DNA of 64,000 nt, from contig SLKI01000016.1 in the NCBI GenBank assembly GCA_007134695.1, positions 1 to 64,000 on the forward strand, read 5' to 3'. The position numbers and the translations under genes are program-made. The DNA is from Balneolaceae bacterium (lineage in GTDB: Bacteria; Bacteroidota; Rhodothermia; Balneolales; Balneolaceae). Below the pieces are notes generated by a model. The model saw only the letters and a list, made by a program, of their open reading frames with translations, did no database searches and had not been told where the DNA came from. This document shows, in pieces, positions 1-8,563 of this stretch. Numbering within the stretch: the first letter of the stretch is position 1; every line of letters starts with the position of its first letter.

Positions 1-1014
1 CGCAGAGATATCCTGACGTCGATCGAGGGAGGGGCTTGCCAAATCGTGGTCGGAACCCATGCTGTTATTCAGGAAAAGGTCCGGTTTCACAAACTCGGCC
101 TGGCGGTAATCGATGAACAGCACCGGTTCGGCGTAAAACAGCGTGCGGAAATTCTCAGCAAGGGCGACCGGCCCCACTTGCTGGTGATGTCGGCAACTCC
201 GATACCCCGGTCCCTCGCCATGACTGTTTACAGCGATCTCGATATCTCACTGGTAAAAGGGATGCCGGCCGGCCGGAAACCGGTACGAACTGCCGTACGT
301 GGCCCGAAGCAGCGCGAGGAGGTGTACCGCTTTGTCGGTGAAAATGTCCGGGACGGCGGCCAGGTCTATATCGTCTATCCACTGGTTGAAGAATCGGAGG
401 CGATGGATCTGAAGGATGCGACGATGGGATATCAGAAGCTCAAGAAGCGATACCCGGATCTCCGAATCGGCCTGGTTCACGGCCAACTGAAAAGTGAAGA
501 GAAAGAGGAGGTGATGAAAATGTTCAAAGGGGGAGAGCTTGATATTCTGGTTTCAACTACCGTCATCGAAGTGGGTGTGGATATCCCCAATGCCAATGTG
601 ATGATCATCGAGCATGCTGAACGCTTCGGACTCTCCCAGCTCCATCAACTCCGCGGACGCATCGGACGAGGCGTGCGACAAAGTTATTGTATTCTGATGC
701 CGGATGGGCCTCTGAGCCAGTCCGGCAAGGTCCGCCTTTCCAAAATGGTCGAGACGTCGGATGGATTCGAAATTGCAGAAACAGACCTGAAACTGCGAGG
801 GCCCGGTGACTTTCTCGGAACAAAACAGAGCGGGCTTCCGGAATTCAGGCATGCCGACATTATAGAAGACCGACTGCTGCTGGAACAGGCCAAACAAGAT
901 GCCTGGGAGTTGACCCGCAACGACCCACAACTCGAGAAAGAAAAGCACAAACTGCTGAAGCGGGTCTTCAATCCCTACTTCAAAGAGAAAGCCGCCTACT
1001 TTGGACTCGGCTGA
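1..1014 (+). CDS. recG: ATP-dependent DNA helicase RecG, C-terminal part (5' end outside window)
   Basis: The reading frame is open from base 1, so this is the last 337 residues of a protein normally near 690-700 residues; the wedge domain and Walker A motif lie off the left edge. RecG is a superfamily 2 translocase that remodels stalled replication forks and Holliday junctions. Visible are the Walker B box DEQHRFG (about residues 38-44 of this fragment), motif III SATPIPRSL, and motifs V and VI (STTVIEVGVDIPNA and HQLRGRIGRG). The C-terminal region with GDFLGTKQSG is typical of RecG rather than Mfd. It converges on the TauE/SafE gene with an 88-base gap in which I see no clear terminator. 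Confidence 0.97.
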   Translation, partial: RRDILTSIEGGACQIVVGTHAVIQEKVRFHKLGLAVIDEQHRFGVKQRAEILSKGDRPHLLVMSATPIPRSLAMTVYSDLDISLVKGMPAGRKPVRTAVRGPKQREEVYRFVGENVRDGGQVYIVYPLVEESEAMDLKDATMGYQKLKKRYPDLRIGLVHGQLKSEEKEEVMKMFKGGELDILVSTTVIEVGVDIPNANVMIIEHAERFGLSQLHQLRGRIGRGVRQSYCILMPDGPLSQSGKVRLSKMVETSDGFEIAETDLKLRGPGDFLGTKQSGLPEFRHADIIEDRLLLEQAKQDAWELTRNDPQLEKEKHKLLKRVFNPYFKEKAAYFGLG

Positions 1015-1102
1015 ATCGTAAATCCTTTGCAAAAGCCCTGCACGGGGTGCTTCGGAGTGTGAGGCGTCTTGCAGCTCCAAAGGAAGCCGCGAGCAGAAAG
1101 AT

Positions 1103-1918
1103 TCACGCCTGGTGGCCGAAAAGTGAGTAAAACATCGCCGTCGCCACAACGACCACAAGAAGCGCAAAAGCCAGTTGGACAACCCGTTCACCGATCACCC
1201 TGTTGAGCCGGGCTCCGGCCAGACCACCTGTAAACGCCCCCAGTATCACCGGCAAAGCTGTACCAAAATCGACGGAGCCGAGCGCGTAGTGTGTAACTCC
1301 ATCACCTGCTTGCGTAAAAAATGCAAACTGCAGCCAGCCAAATAAAGAGATCACCACGATTGCCAAAGAAGAGATGCTGACGGTCCGAAAGAGTTCGATT
1401 TTATACAACAAGTTGAGAATCGGTACCATCACGATACCGCCGCCGACACCTGCCATGGCGGCAACCATACCTCCCCCACCTCCGGCCGCAGCAGCTTTTC
1501 GCCACCCCACTTCGAATCGGGCATGGTCAACCGGCTCCTCTCCCGACCCCCGCCGATAAAACAGAACAGCCACCACAATCAGCAACAAAGCAAAGAAAAA
1601 GACGAAAACGGTTTCGGTGTAAAAGCTGGATTCGACAATCATTTTACCGGCCGTAACCCCGGCGATGCCAAGAAGCCCCACCTTGAGGCCCTGTTTCAAA
1701 TAGAGGTTGTGCTGCCGGATCTGCTGCAATGAGCTGCTAAGCGATGCCGTAAAAGTACAGAAAAGCGAAGTCCCAACCGTCCAGACAACAGGCTGTTCCA
1801 GGCCGGCACCCTGAAATATGTAGAAGAATATTGGAGTAAAAAGCAGCCCGCCGCCGATTCCCAGAAGGCCTGCAAGTACACCGGCAACCAGTCCTAATAA
1901 CAGTAGCAGCAGGAACAT
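1103..1918 (-). CDS. TauE/SafE family sulfite/anion exporter, membrane protein
   Basis: This 271-residue, very hydrophobic protein matches the TauE/SafE (DUF81) family of inner-membrane carriers linked to export of sulfite, sulfoacetate or other organosulfur anions. The two internal repeats of the family each start with a glycine-rich motif, here GLLGIGGG near the N-terminus and AGVGGGIVMVP mid-protein, with about eight membrane segments predicted by eye. The ATG at 1918 is preferred; a TTG six bases upstream would add two residues. It is divergent from mutS2. No sulfur-metabolism gene is nearby, so the substrate cannot be assigned. Confidence 0.88.
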   Translation of the reverse strand: MFLLLLLLGLVAGVLAGLLGIGGGLLFTPIFFYIFQGAGLEQPVVWTVGTSLFCTFTASLSSSLQQIRQHNLYLKQGLKVGLLGIAGVTAGKMIVESSFYTETVFVFFFALLLIVVAVLFYRRGSGEEPVDHARFEVGWRKAAAAGGGGGMVAAMAGVGGGIVMVPILNLLYKIELFRTVSISSLAIVVISLFGWLQFAFFTQAGDGVTHYALGSVDFGTALPVILGAFTGGLAGARLNRVIGERVVQLAFALLVVVVATAMFYSLFGHQA

Positions 1919-2020
1919 GGGCAATCTTTTACTTTGGAATTCGCAACGAATGTAACGAAGATCCGTCTCAACTGACAGCCCGGGGCTGACAATGAGCCGT
2001 TGAATTACGAACTTGCAGGT

Positions 2021-4444
2021 ATGAACGACAGACCAATCCAGTATATCCCGACAAACCTGCCCGACAAGATCGGCTTTGAAACTGTAAGGGAAGCATTAGG
2101 GCGCTATCTCTTTACGCCGAATGGCCGCCGGCAACAGCAGACGCTCCAGCCGGCTGCAGACAGGGAGCAGGTCCGCCGAATCAACACGGACGTATCGGAG
2201 CTGATCCTGCTTATCGGCGAAAACGAATCGGTTCCCCTGAGCAACCTCGAAGAGATTGGCCCCTGGTTGGAAAAGGCAAGAGCTGAAGGGGCGATACTTC
2301 CTCCCGAAGCACTGCTCGATATCCGGGAACACGCGCTTACTGCTCGACGGTTACGCGAATTCTTTTCCAATCGCAGTGACGATCTTCCGGGACTTTGGAA
2401 GAGTGCCGGTGAGATCCAGTCACTTCCCCGGCTGGAAGAACAGATCGAAAGTGTGTTGACAGACCAGGGCGAGGTAAAAGAAAGTGCCAGTAACAAGCTC
2501 AAGTCGGTACGCCGTCAACTCAACTCCCGCCGACAAAAACTTCGCACTACTATCGAAAATGTCTTCAGGGGGCTGCAGAAAAAAGGAATGGCTTCTGACG
2601 AAGGCCCTACCCTTAGAGGCGGACGGATGGTGCTGCCTGTTCAGGCGGAGTACAAGCGAAAGGTGGATGGGTTCGTTCACGACGTTTCTGCTTCGGGACA
2701 GACCATCTATCTGGAGCCGGTCGAGGCGCTGCAAATCAATAATGATATTCGTGAGCTCGAAGCTGAAGAGCGCCGGGAGGTGGAGAGAATCCTGCGGGAA
2801 TTGACTCAAGCGGTAAGAGAAAATCGAAGAGAACTGAGTTCGAACGCCGAATGGATCGGTACAATCGACCTGCTCCATGCCAGGGCTAAACTCGGACACT
2901 TCTGGCAAGGTGAATCACCCCGGTTTTCGGATAAGGGAGAGTGGATGCTGACGGGTGCCAGAAACCCGCTCCTCATCCTGAAAAACAGCCGTCTGAAGCC
3001 GGATGAGAAAGAAGAAGTGGTCCCCCTGGATTTAAAGATCGAACCCGGCATGCAGGGAATTGTTATCTCGGGCCCAAATGCAGGTGGCAAATCGGTAGCC
3101 CTGAAGACCGTCGGTCTGATGTCGATGCTCTTTCAATGCGGGATTCCCTTGCCGGCCGATCCGGGCAGCCGTCTTCCGGTGATCTCGGGCATTTTTCTGG
3201 ATATGGGGGATGAACAGTCTATCGAAACGGACTTGAGTACGTTTTCCTCCCGATTACAGTGGATGAGGAATACACTGGATGCGATCGGGGAAAAAAGTCT
3301 CGTTCTGATTGATGAAGCAGGAACAGGAACCGATCCGGAGGAAGGAGGTGCACTTTTTCAGGCATTCATCGAGGCGGTTCTGGCGAAAAAATCAACACTG
3401 CTGGTAACTACTCATCACGGCGCTTTGAAAACATTTGCCCACGAACATCCCGAACTCGAGAATGCTGCAATGGAGTTTGACCAGGCTACCCTCTCTCCCA
3501 CCTACCGGTTCCATAAAGGTGTTCCGGGCAGCAGTTATGCTTTTGAAATTGCAGGGCGGATGAAGCTTCCCGTAAATCTACTCGAACGATCCAGAGAACT
3601 GCTTGGCAGCCATCGAGACAAAATGGGAGAGATGCTGCTTGATTTGGAAAAGCAGCTTCAGGAAGCCCGTAATGCACGAAAACAGTATGAAAAGCTTCGT
3701 ATCGAGGCTGAAAAAGAGGCGGAAAGTTACCGCAGCAAATCTGACGAACTGGAAAAGAACCGTAACGCCAGGCTTGAACAAGCTTACCGACAGGCGGAGC
3801 AGATTGTCAGCGAAGCAAATCGTAAAATTGAACGCGCGGTTGAAAGGATTGTTTCCGCAGGCCGCAAAGACAAAAAAGAGATTCGAAAAGCCCGCAAGGA
3901 GATCGAGGGGCACAAAAAGAAGATTCGAAAAGAACTTGAAGAGGTCGAAACCGGAAAGGAAAACGCTGATGTCCAGCCTCCTTCATCCAGGCCGGAGATC
4001 GGGGACAGAGTTCTCGTTTCAGGTGGAGATACCGAAGGGGAGTTGATCGAAGTGAACGACGGGGAAGCGGTTGTTCAGGCAGGTGGATTGCGGCTTAAAA
4101 CGAAGTATGACAAACTGGTGAAATCCGAAAAAAAGAAAAGCCGGAGCGGCGATCGGGCACGCCGATGGCAGGCGGAATCACGCCAGAAATATCAACCCGG
4201 GCAAGTGGGGACAAGCATTGACCTTCGGGGGCAGCGTGGCGATGAGGCGGTCCGGAACCTGATGCACTATCTGGACAATGCGGTGGCAGCCGGCCTCAGA
4301 GAGGTAGAGGTGATTCACGGCAAAGGCGAGGGAATTCTTAAAAAACTGGCAAGCGAATATCTTGAACAGCGTAAAGAGGTTAAATCGTTTGAGGAAGCGC
4401 CGATCGAACGGGGCGGTGCGGGTTGTACGATTGTCTATCTCTGA
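2021..4444 (+). CDS. mutS2: Endonuclease MutS2 (MutS-like ATPase with Smr nuclease domain)
   Basis: The 807-residue product has the full MutS2 architecture. The core and clamp region is followed by a MutS ATPase with Walker A GPNAGGKS (about residue 350) and Walker B with signature LIDEAGTGTDPEEGG (about 425). Next comes a long charged coiled coil (about 520-650), and the protein ends in a C-terminal Smr domain (about 730-807) with the IDLRG and HGKGEG motifs. MutS2 binds branched DNA and, in several bacteria, collided ribosomes; it is not part of mismatch repair. The ATG at 2021 puts a normal-length leader before the family's GFETVREAL-type helix; a TTG at 2000 would add seven residues. Confidence 0.96.
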   Translation: MNDRPIQYIPTNLPDKIGFETVREALGRYLFTPNGRRQQQTLQPAADREQVRRINTDVSELILLIGENESVPLSNLEEIGPWLEKARAEGAILPPEALLDIREHALTARRLREFFSNRSDDLPGLWKSAGEIQSLPRLEEQIESVLTDQGEVKESASNKLKSVRRQLNSRRQKLRTTIENVFRGLQKKGMASDEGPTLRGGRMVLPVQAEYKRKVDGFVHDVSASGQTIYLEPVEALQINNDIRELEAEERREVERILRELTQAVRENRRELSSNAEWIGTIDLLHARAKLGHFWQGESPRFSDKGEWMLTGARNPLLILKNSRLKPDEKEEVVPLDLKIEPGMQGIVISGPNAGGKSVALKTVGLMSMLFQCGIPLPADPGSRLPVISGIFLDMGDEQSIETDLSTFSSRLQWMRNTLDAIGEKSLVLIDEAGTGTDPEEGGALFQAFIEAVLAKKSTLLVTTHHGALKTFAHEHPELENAAMEFDQATLSPTYRFHKGVPGSSYAFEIAGRMKLPVNLLERSRELLGSHRDKMGEMLLDLEKQLQEARNARKQYEKLRIEAEKEAESYRSKSDELEKNRNARLEQAYRQAEQIVSEANRKIERAVERIVSAGRKDKKEIRKARKEIEGHKKKIRKELEEVETGKENADVQPPSSRPEIGDRVLVSGGDTEGELIEVNDGEAVVQAGGLRLKTKYDKLVKSEKKKSRSGDRARRWQAESRQKYQPGQVGTSIDLRGQRGDEAVRNLMHYLDNAVAAGLREVEVIHGKGEGILKKLASEYLEQRKEVKSFEEAPIERGGAGCTIVYL

Positions 4445-4498
4445 TTCATTCGATTTGCAGATGCAGGAGATCTGAGAATGATTTTCAAAGCACTCCCC

Positions 4499-4544
4499 TG
4501 ACTTTCATCTGAATTACCGATTAACTTTCATCTCTATTCCCGAT
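4499..4544 (-). repeat. Tandem duplication of hemD 3' end across its stop codon (2 x 23 bp)
   Basis: Two directly adjacent 23-base units, 4499-4521 and 4522-4544, match at 19 of 23 positions. The upstream unit (in hemD orientation) encodes the last residues, and the hemD stop (4521-4523) falls at the junction of the two units. The second unit is noncoding. Confidence 0.85.
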
Positions 4545-5270
4545 CACCTGAAGCAGTGACGTCCAGGAACCACGAGCCGTTATTTTCGGTTCAACTCCCT
4601 CCTTCCGAAGTTTCCAGGCAACTCCCCGGCTCGCGGCAATCACTTTGAGCTTATCCAGGTCCAGTTCGGGGAAAGCTGTAACGGTACGTACGAATGAACC
4701 TCGCGAGTGGAACAGAACCGCATCCGGTTTCTCTTTTTGATATCTCTTCCGGGCCTTGTCGAGCTCGTCAGGCTTTAACGACACCGGCCTGCAAACGTGC
4801 AACTCCCGGTATGGCATCTCCATCTCTTCAAGCAGGCCGGGCAGATCTTCGCTGCTCTCTTCGGAACAGGGGTAGAGCAGTGCACCCTCGGCCCGGATTC
4901 CGAGTAAAAACTCCATCATGTCGATCGCCGCTCCGCCTTCTCTTGGCATTACTGCGGGAATTCCCGAGTCCTCCAGGAGCCGGGCTTCGGGCCGGTCCGG
5001 AACCAGATGAACGAGCTGTCGAAATGAGTCGGAGTGGCCACTCTTCTCGACAAGACGAAGATAATAGCGAGTGTTTCGCAGCCCCCTGCAGACGACGAAC
5101 CGAAATTGGCTCATGCTTTTTAGAAGACTCTCCATCTCCTGATCATCCACTCCGAACGTATAGGACTCCAGCGGAATATGAACCGGCCGGATCTCCTGCT
5201 CTTTGATTTGATGTATAAAACCGGATGCCTCATCTTCGTTGGCGGTAACCAGCATTTTTTCGATCTCCAT
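4521..5270 (-). CDS. hemD: Uroporphyrinogen-III synthase family protein (HemD)
   Basis: The 249-residue protein resembles HemD, which closes and inverts ring D of hydroxymethylbilane to make uroporphyrinogen III in haem and sirohaem synthesis. Family features are the N-terminal VTANEDEA strand, the mid-protein YPCSEESSEDLPG segment (equivalent to the R/CGE... hinge), the VLFHSRGSFVR stretch and the AASRGVAWKLRKEGVEP segment. HemD is poorly conserved, so this rests on overall pattern rather than catalytic residues. A GGAGGT Shine-Dalgarno sits four bases before the ATG at 5270, which decides the start over the TTG at 5273. It lies 11 bases after the Omp85-like gene and is probably cotranscribed with it. 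The last 23 bases, including the stop, are duplicated downstream. Confidence 0.8.
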   Translation of the reverse strand: MEIEKMLVTANEDEASGFIHQIKEQEIRPVHIPLESYTFGVDDQEMESLLKSMSQFRFVVCRGLRNTRYYLRLVEKSGHSDSFRQLVHLVPDRPEARLLEDSGIPAVMPREGGAAIDMMEFLLGIRAEGALLYPCSEESSEDLPGLLEEMEMPYRELHVCRPVSLKPDELDKARKRYQKEKPDAVLFHSRGSFVRTVTAFPELDLDKLKVIAASRGVAWKLRKEGVEPKITARGSWTSLLQVIGNRDES

Positions 5271-5281
5271 CAATACCTCCT

Positions 5282-6463
5282 TTAAAACAGATATCCCAGT
5301 CCCACATAAATTCGAGTCATCTCCTCGGAAAAACCGAGGTCGGCTCTCAGTAAAAAGTTGCTTGCGGGCAGATGAACTGCCCCTCCGATACCAAAAGTTT
5401 GCCTGAGTTCGTCGAAAACTCTGTTCGACTCCCCTCCTCCGGCAAACACCCTTCCTGTATCCATGAATAGCTGTCCGCCAAGGCGCAGTTCCCCGTCATA
5501 AAACTGAGCGATCCAGCTTCGGATCTCCAGAATATGGAGAATGGACCTCTCTCCCCGGAACCGGTTGAGCGCGTACCCTCTCAACCCTTCACCGTGTCCA
5601 AGCCTCGGCAACTCCCAGAACGGAGTATTACCGGAAGCAACCTGCAATTCTACTTTCTGTGCTACCACCAGGCGGCTGAAGGGAGATAGGTAGCCCCGTA
5701 GTTCAAATTTCAGGTGGTCAAATGCGTAATTACTGGCGAGCCAGGACTGAGAGGTAAGCCAGCGGGCTTCCAGATGATACCCCAGTTCGGGTATCAGCGG
5801 ATCGTCTTTCGATACAAGCCGCAATCCGACACCCAGCTGGTTAACCCAGCCCCCATCAACACCTGTGGGTTCTTCAATGGCAAACACTGATTCGTCCTGC
5901 CGGCTTACCGGCTGATTATAGGATATGTTGCTGGTAAGCACACCCGTCAAACGGCCGTAATTGCCATATTCCAGCATCGGAATCCTGGCATCAAAACCGA
6001 AATGGAGTGACCGCTCCTCCACGCCGTAATAGCCGTCATCGAAGCGACTTCGGCTGAACTGTGTATCGTTGCCCAGTCCGAAAAACTTGCTCTCTTTGTG
6101 TCGCACCCCCCTCAGATGATAGGTCGTATGAATCTCCCGGCCAAAAAACATCGATCGTTCGTGGGTCAGGTCCCCCAATACATTTCCATCGAGTGAGGCC
6201 CTGAGATCGAGCTCGGTCACGGTCACCATCGGATAGGGGAAATCACTTAGCCGGTGACGCTGCAACAACAACCCGCCAAACAATCCAAAGTCGGAGCTGT
6301 AACCGAGCACCGGAAGCAAATTATAATCGACCAGGTAAATTGGTACTTCTTGCAGCGTAGCCTGCCGGAGTGTATCGGCAGGCTGCTGAATGAAGAGTCC
6401 TTCCGCATCAGCCTTGAAGGCTATCGCCATCATCAGAATCAGAATGATCAACCCCTTCCGCAT
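5282..6463 (-). CDS. Omp85/surface-antigen type outer membrane beta-barrel protein without POTRA domains
   Basis: The 393-residue protein starts with a signal peptide (MRKGLIILILMMAIAF...ADA) and then shows alternating amphipathic strands of an outer-membrane barrel. The motif LRGYALNRFRGERS near residue 290 matches the RGY/F hallmark of the Omp85 (bacterial surface antigen) barrel, and the protein ends in Phe as barrel substrates of BAM do. There is no room for POTRA domains, unlike BamA or TamA; such short members are often of unknown function or patatin-like partners. The start is set by the signal peptide and by a TGATG overlap with the preceding AhpD-like gene, which implies translational coupling. 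A longer upstream frame has no protein-like content. Confidence 0.8.
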   Translation of the reverse strand: MRKGLIILILMMAIAFKADAEGLFIQQPADTLRQATLQEVPIYLVDYNLLPVLGYSSDFGLFGGLLLQRHRLSDFPYPMVTVTELDLRASLDGNVLGDLTHERSMFFGREIHTTYHLRGVRHKESKFFGLGNDTQFSRSRFDDGYYGVEERSLHFGFDARIPMLEYGNYGRLTGVLTSNISYNQPVSRQDESVFAIEEPTGVDGGWVNQLGVGLRLVSKDDPLIPELGYHLEARWLTSQSWLASNYAFDHLKFELRGYLSPFSRLVVAQKVELQVASGNTPFWELPRLGHGEGLRGYALNRFRGERSILHILEIRSWIAQFYDGELRLGGQLFMDTGRVFAGGGESNRVFDELRQTFGIGGAVHLPASNFLLRADLGFSEEMTRIYVGLGYLF

Positions 6464-6819
6464 CAGAGCAAACCTTCCTCTTCCAGAATCTGAACTGTTT
6501 CGACAGCGTGCCGCAAGTGGGGGATTACGATGCTTCCTCCGACAACCAGGGCGACATTCAGTGCTTCGACAATTTCCTCTTTTTCTGAACCTGTTCGGGC
6601 ACACTGCTCCAGATGGTAGTCGATACAGTCGTTGCACCGCAACACTGTTGATGCGACCAGGCCAAGCAATTCCTTGGTTTTTGCCGGCAGTGCTCCGTCG
6701 CGATAAGTCTGGGTATCAAGGCTGAAAAATCGTTTGATCCCGAGATGGTCGAGATCGAGCACCTTGTCGTTCTGGGCTGAGCGTTTTTCTCTGAAATGTT
6801 GAAGTCGGTTTTTATCCAT
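6463..6819 (-). CDS. Carboxymuconolactone decarboxylase / AhpD-like family protein
   Basis: This 118-residue all-helical protein carries the AhpD-type active-site signature CNDCIDYH (CxxC followed by His), here in the segment LRCNDCIDYHLEQC. AhpD-like proteins with this motif act in peroxide reduction or as hydroperoxide sensors; the family name comes from gamma-carboxymuconolactone decarboxylase, and members with the CxxC motif are usually redox proteins. It is the first gene of a minus-strand run with the Omp85-like barrel and hemD. The physiological partner is not evident from the window. Confidence 0.88.
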   Translation of the reverse strand: MDKNRLQHFREKRSAQNDKVLDLDHLGIKRFFSLDTQTYRDGALPAKTKELLGLVASTVLRCNDCIDYHLEQCARTGSEKEEIVEALNVALVVGGSIVIPHLRHAVETVQILEEEGLL

Positions 6820-6902
6820 GATCTGCTACTTTGTTAAGTTGCAAAGATACATATATTCCGGTGAAGTTGAGAGAAGTCATTGACACAGGTAATGCTGTAA
6901 AT

Positions 6903-8468
6903 ATGAGGCATCGAAAGAGAACGGAATACAAACACAAGCTGGTTGCGGTCGGGGACAGCCTGGCCCAGGGATTCAAGAATGGAGGGGTCTACCGGACCGA
7001 TCTCAGTTTTCCGGCCCTTATTGCTCGTGCAATGGGCCCGAATGTCCGATTCGATACACCTTCATTTAGCGCACAGGCCGGGATTCCTCTCAATGTCGAA
7101 GTCCTGGTGCGAGGCCTGGCTGACGAATTCGGCGATACCCTGAAAGTTAACAACCTGATTCCCGCCGGTCGACATCTCTACACAACTCTTCGACGGATCA
7201 AATCCTATTGGGAGGATGAAAGTAATCATCTGCACCGCAAACGGGAGATCCCCTATCATAATCAGGGAGTCTGGGGGTTTGCGGCCAACGACGCCTGGCT
7301 GATGAGTGAAAGAAAGTGCCGACAATACCTCAGGGAGAACAAACCCCGCTACTCGATCTTCAGCATCCTGCCCGATCACGCTATGTATATCACCGGCCGG
7401 ATTGTACTCAATCCCGGTTTCACCCGAAAGTTTGCACGATACAGCCAGCTCGACAACCTCAGCTATCTCCATCGCCACGGCGGAGTCGAAAATCTGATAC
7501 TCTGTACAGGTCATAACAATATCGCCGGAGCACTCAGTGAATTGAGGATCATCTATTCAGGAAAAGATTTCAGTACCCGGCATCATCACGAAAGAGATTT
7601 CACTGTCTACCGCCCGGAACATTTCGAGATGGAGATGCAGGAACTGTTTGAACGGGTTGCAGCGATCGGTGTACCTAACGTTTTTGTACCCACCATCCCC
7701 TATATGACGATTCCACCGGTGACAAGAGGTGTTAATTCTGACCGCTCCGAATGCCATGAAGGTTATTTCGATTATTATACCCGGTTCTGGATTTGGGACG
7801 AAGATTTTGACCCGGAAAAGCATCCGCATATGCTGCGGGAGGATGCCATCGAGCTCGACTTGTTGATCGACCGTTACAACGCAATCATCCGGCAGTTGTG
7901 TAACCGTTACGGTTTTCATCCGGTCCCGGTCGGAAAACATGTTTCGGCGGTCGCCAGGCGCCGGTTAGGAGTTAACGCAATTCGTCCATATCCGCAATCT
8001 TTTATCGATTCACTGAAAAGCAATCCCAATACTGCTCATCTGGTCCAGAATGACGGCAAAGTGATGCTTTCTACCGATTTTCTGCAACTCGATGAAAAGA
8101 GCGGCAAACTGGCACGCGGTGGTATTTTCAGCCTGGACGGCCTCCATCCATCAACCATCGGTTACGGCCTGATCGCCAACATCTATAAAATGACAATGGA
8201 GAAGGCCGGCGTCCATTTCGAAAATGAGCTCGACTGGGATTTTATCATCAAGAATGAGACTCTTGTCTCCGATCCTCCATATCTTCTGACCGATCTTCGT
8301 CTTTTTATGCGATTTCTGTCGCTGGGATCCCAGGAGCGGATTACACGGGCGGGGCAGAATATCTTCCAGCATCTGCTGGAAATATTCTCCCGCCGCAAGT
8401 CGCAGGTCGACGAAGCTGATGAGGCGGAAAGCACCGGACAGGATTTTCGCCCGGAGCAGGAGGATTGA
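6903..8468 (+). CDS. SGNH/GDSL-like hydrolase of unknown specificity
   Basis: The 521-residue protein opens with a strand followed by the block I motif GDSLAQGF (Ser near residue 19) and carries a block V-like motif DGLHPS near residue 412. These supply the Ser and the Asp-x-x-His of an SGNH hydrolase, and CTGHNNI near residue 200 can serve as the Gly/Asn blocks. It is far longer than the usual 200-250 residues, with a large insertion between the blocks and a charged tail. There is no signal peptide, so it is probably cytoplasmic. I chose the ATG at 6903 because the GDSL strand begins a few residues later; a TTG at 6831 overlaps the promoter region of the divergent AhpD-like gene. Confidence 0.72.
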   Translation: MRHRKRTEYKHKLVAVGDSLAQGFKNGGVYRTDLSFPALIARAMGPNVRFDTPSFSAQAGIPLNVEVLVRGLADEFGDTLKVNNLIPAGRHLYTTLRRIKSYWEDESNHLHRKREIPYHNQGVWGFAANDAWLMSERKCRQYLRENKPRYSIFSILPDHAMYITGRIVLNPGFTRKFARYSQLDNLSYLHRHGGVENLILCTGHNNIAGALSELRIIYSGKDFSTRHHHERDFTVYRPEHFEMEMQELFERVAAIGVPNVFVPTIPYMTIPPVTRGVNSDRSECHEGYFDYYTRFWIWDEDFDPEKHPHMLREDAIELDLLIDRYNAIIRQLCNRYGFHPVPVGKHVSAVARRRLGVNAIRPYPQSFIDSLKSNPNTAHLVQNDGKVMLSTDFLQLDEKSGKLARGGIFSLDGLHPSTIGYGLIANIYKMTMEKAGVHFENELDWDFIIKNETLVSDPPYLLTDLRLFMRFLSLGSQERITRAGQNIFQHLLEIFSRRKSQVDEADEAESTGQDFRPEQED

Positions 8469-8563
8469 GCGGAAAGATGCGATGACCACAGCAGGCGGGT
8501 CGTCCGGCCTGTACGTAAAAGCTGACGGGCTTTCCCTGAGGATTGACCGGCCAATTTCAAGAG

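Noticed and set aside
1974-1990. Near-palindrome CAGCCCGGGGCTG before mutS2 as an operator.
   Set aside because: The arms are short and GC-rich with no second copy; chance is a good explanation.
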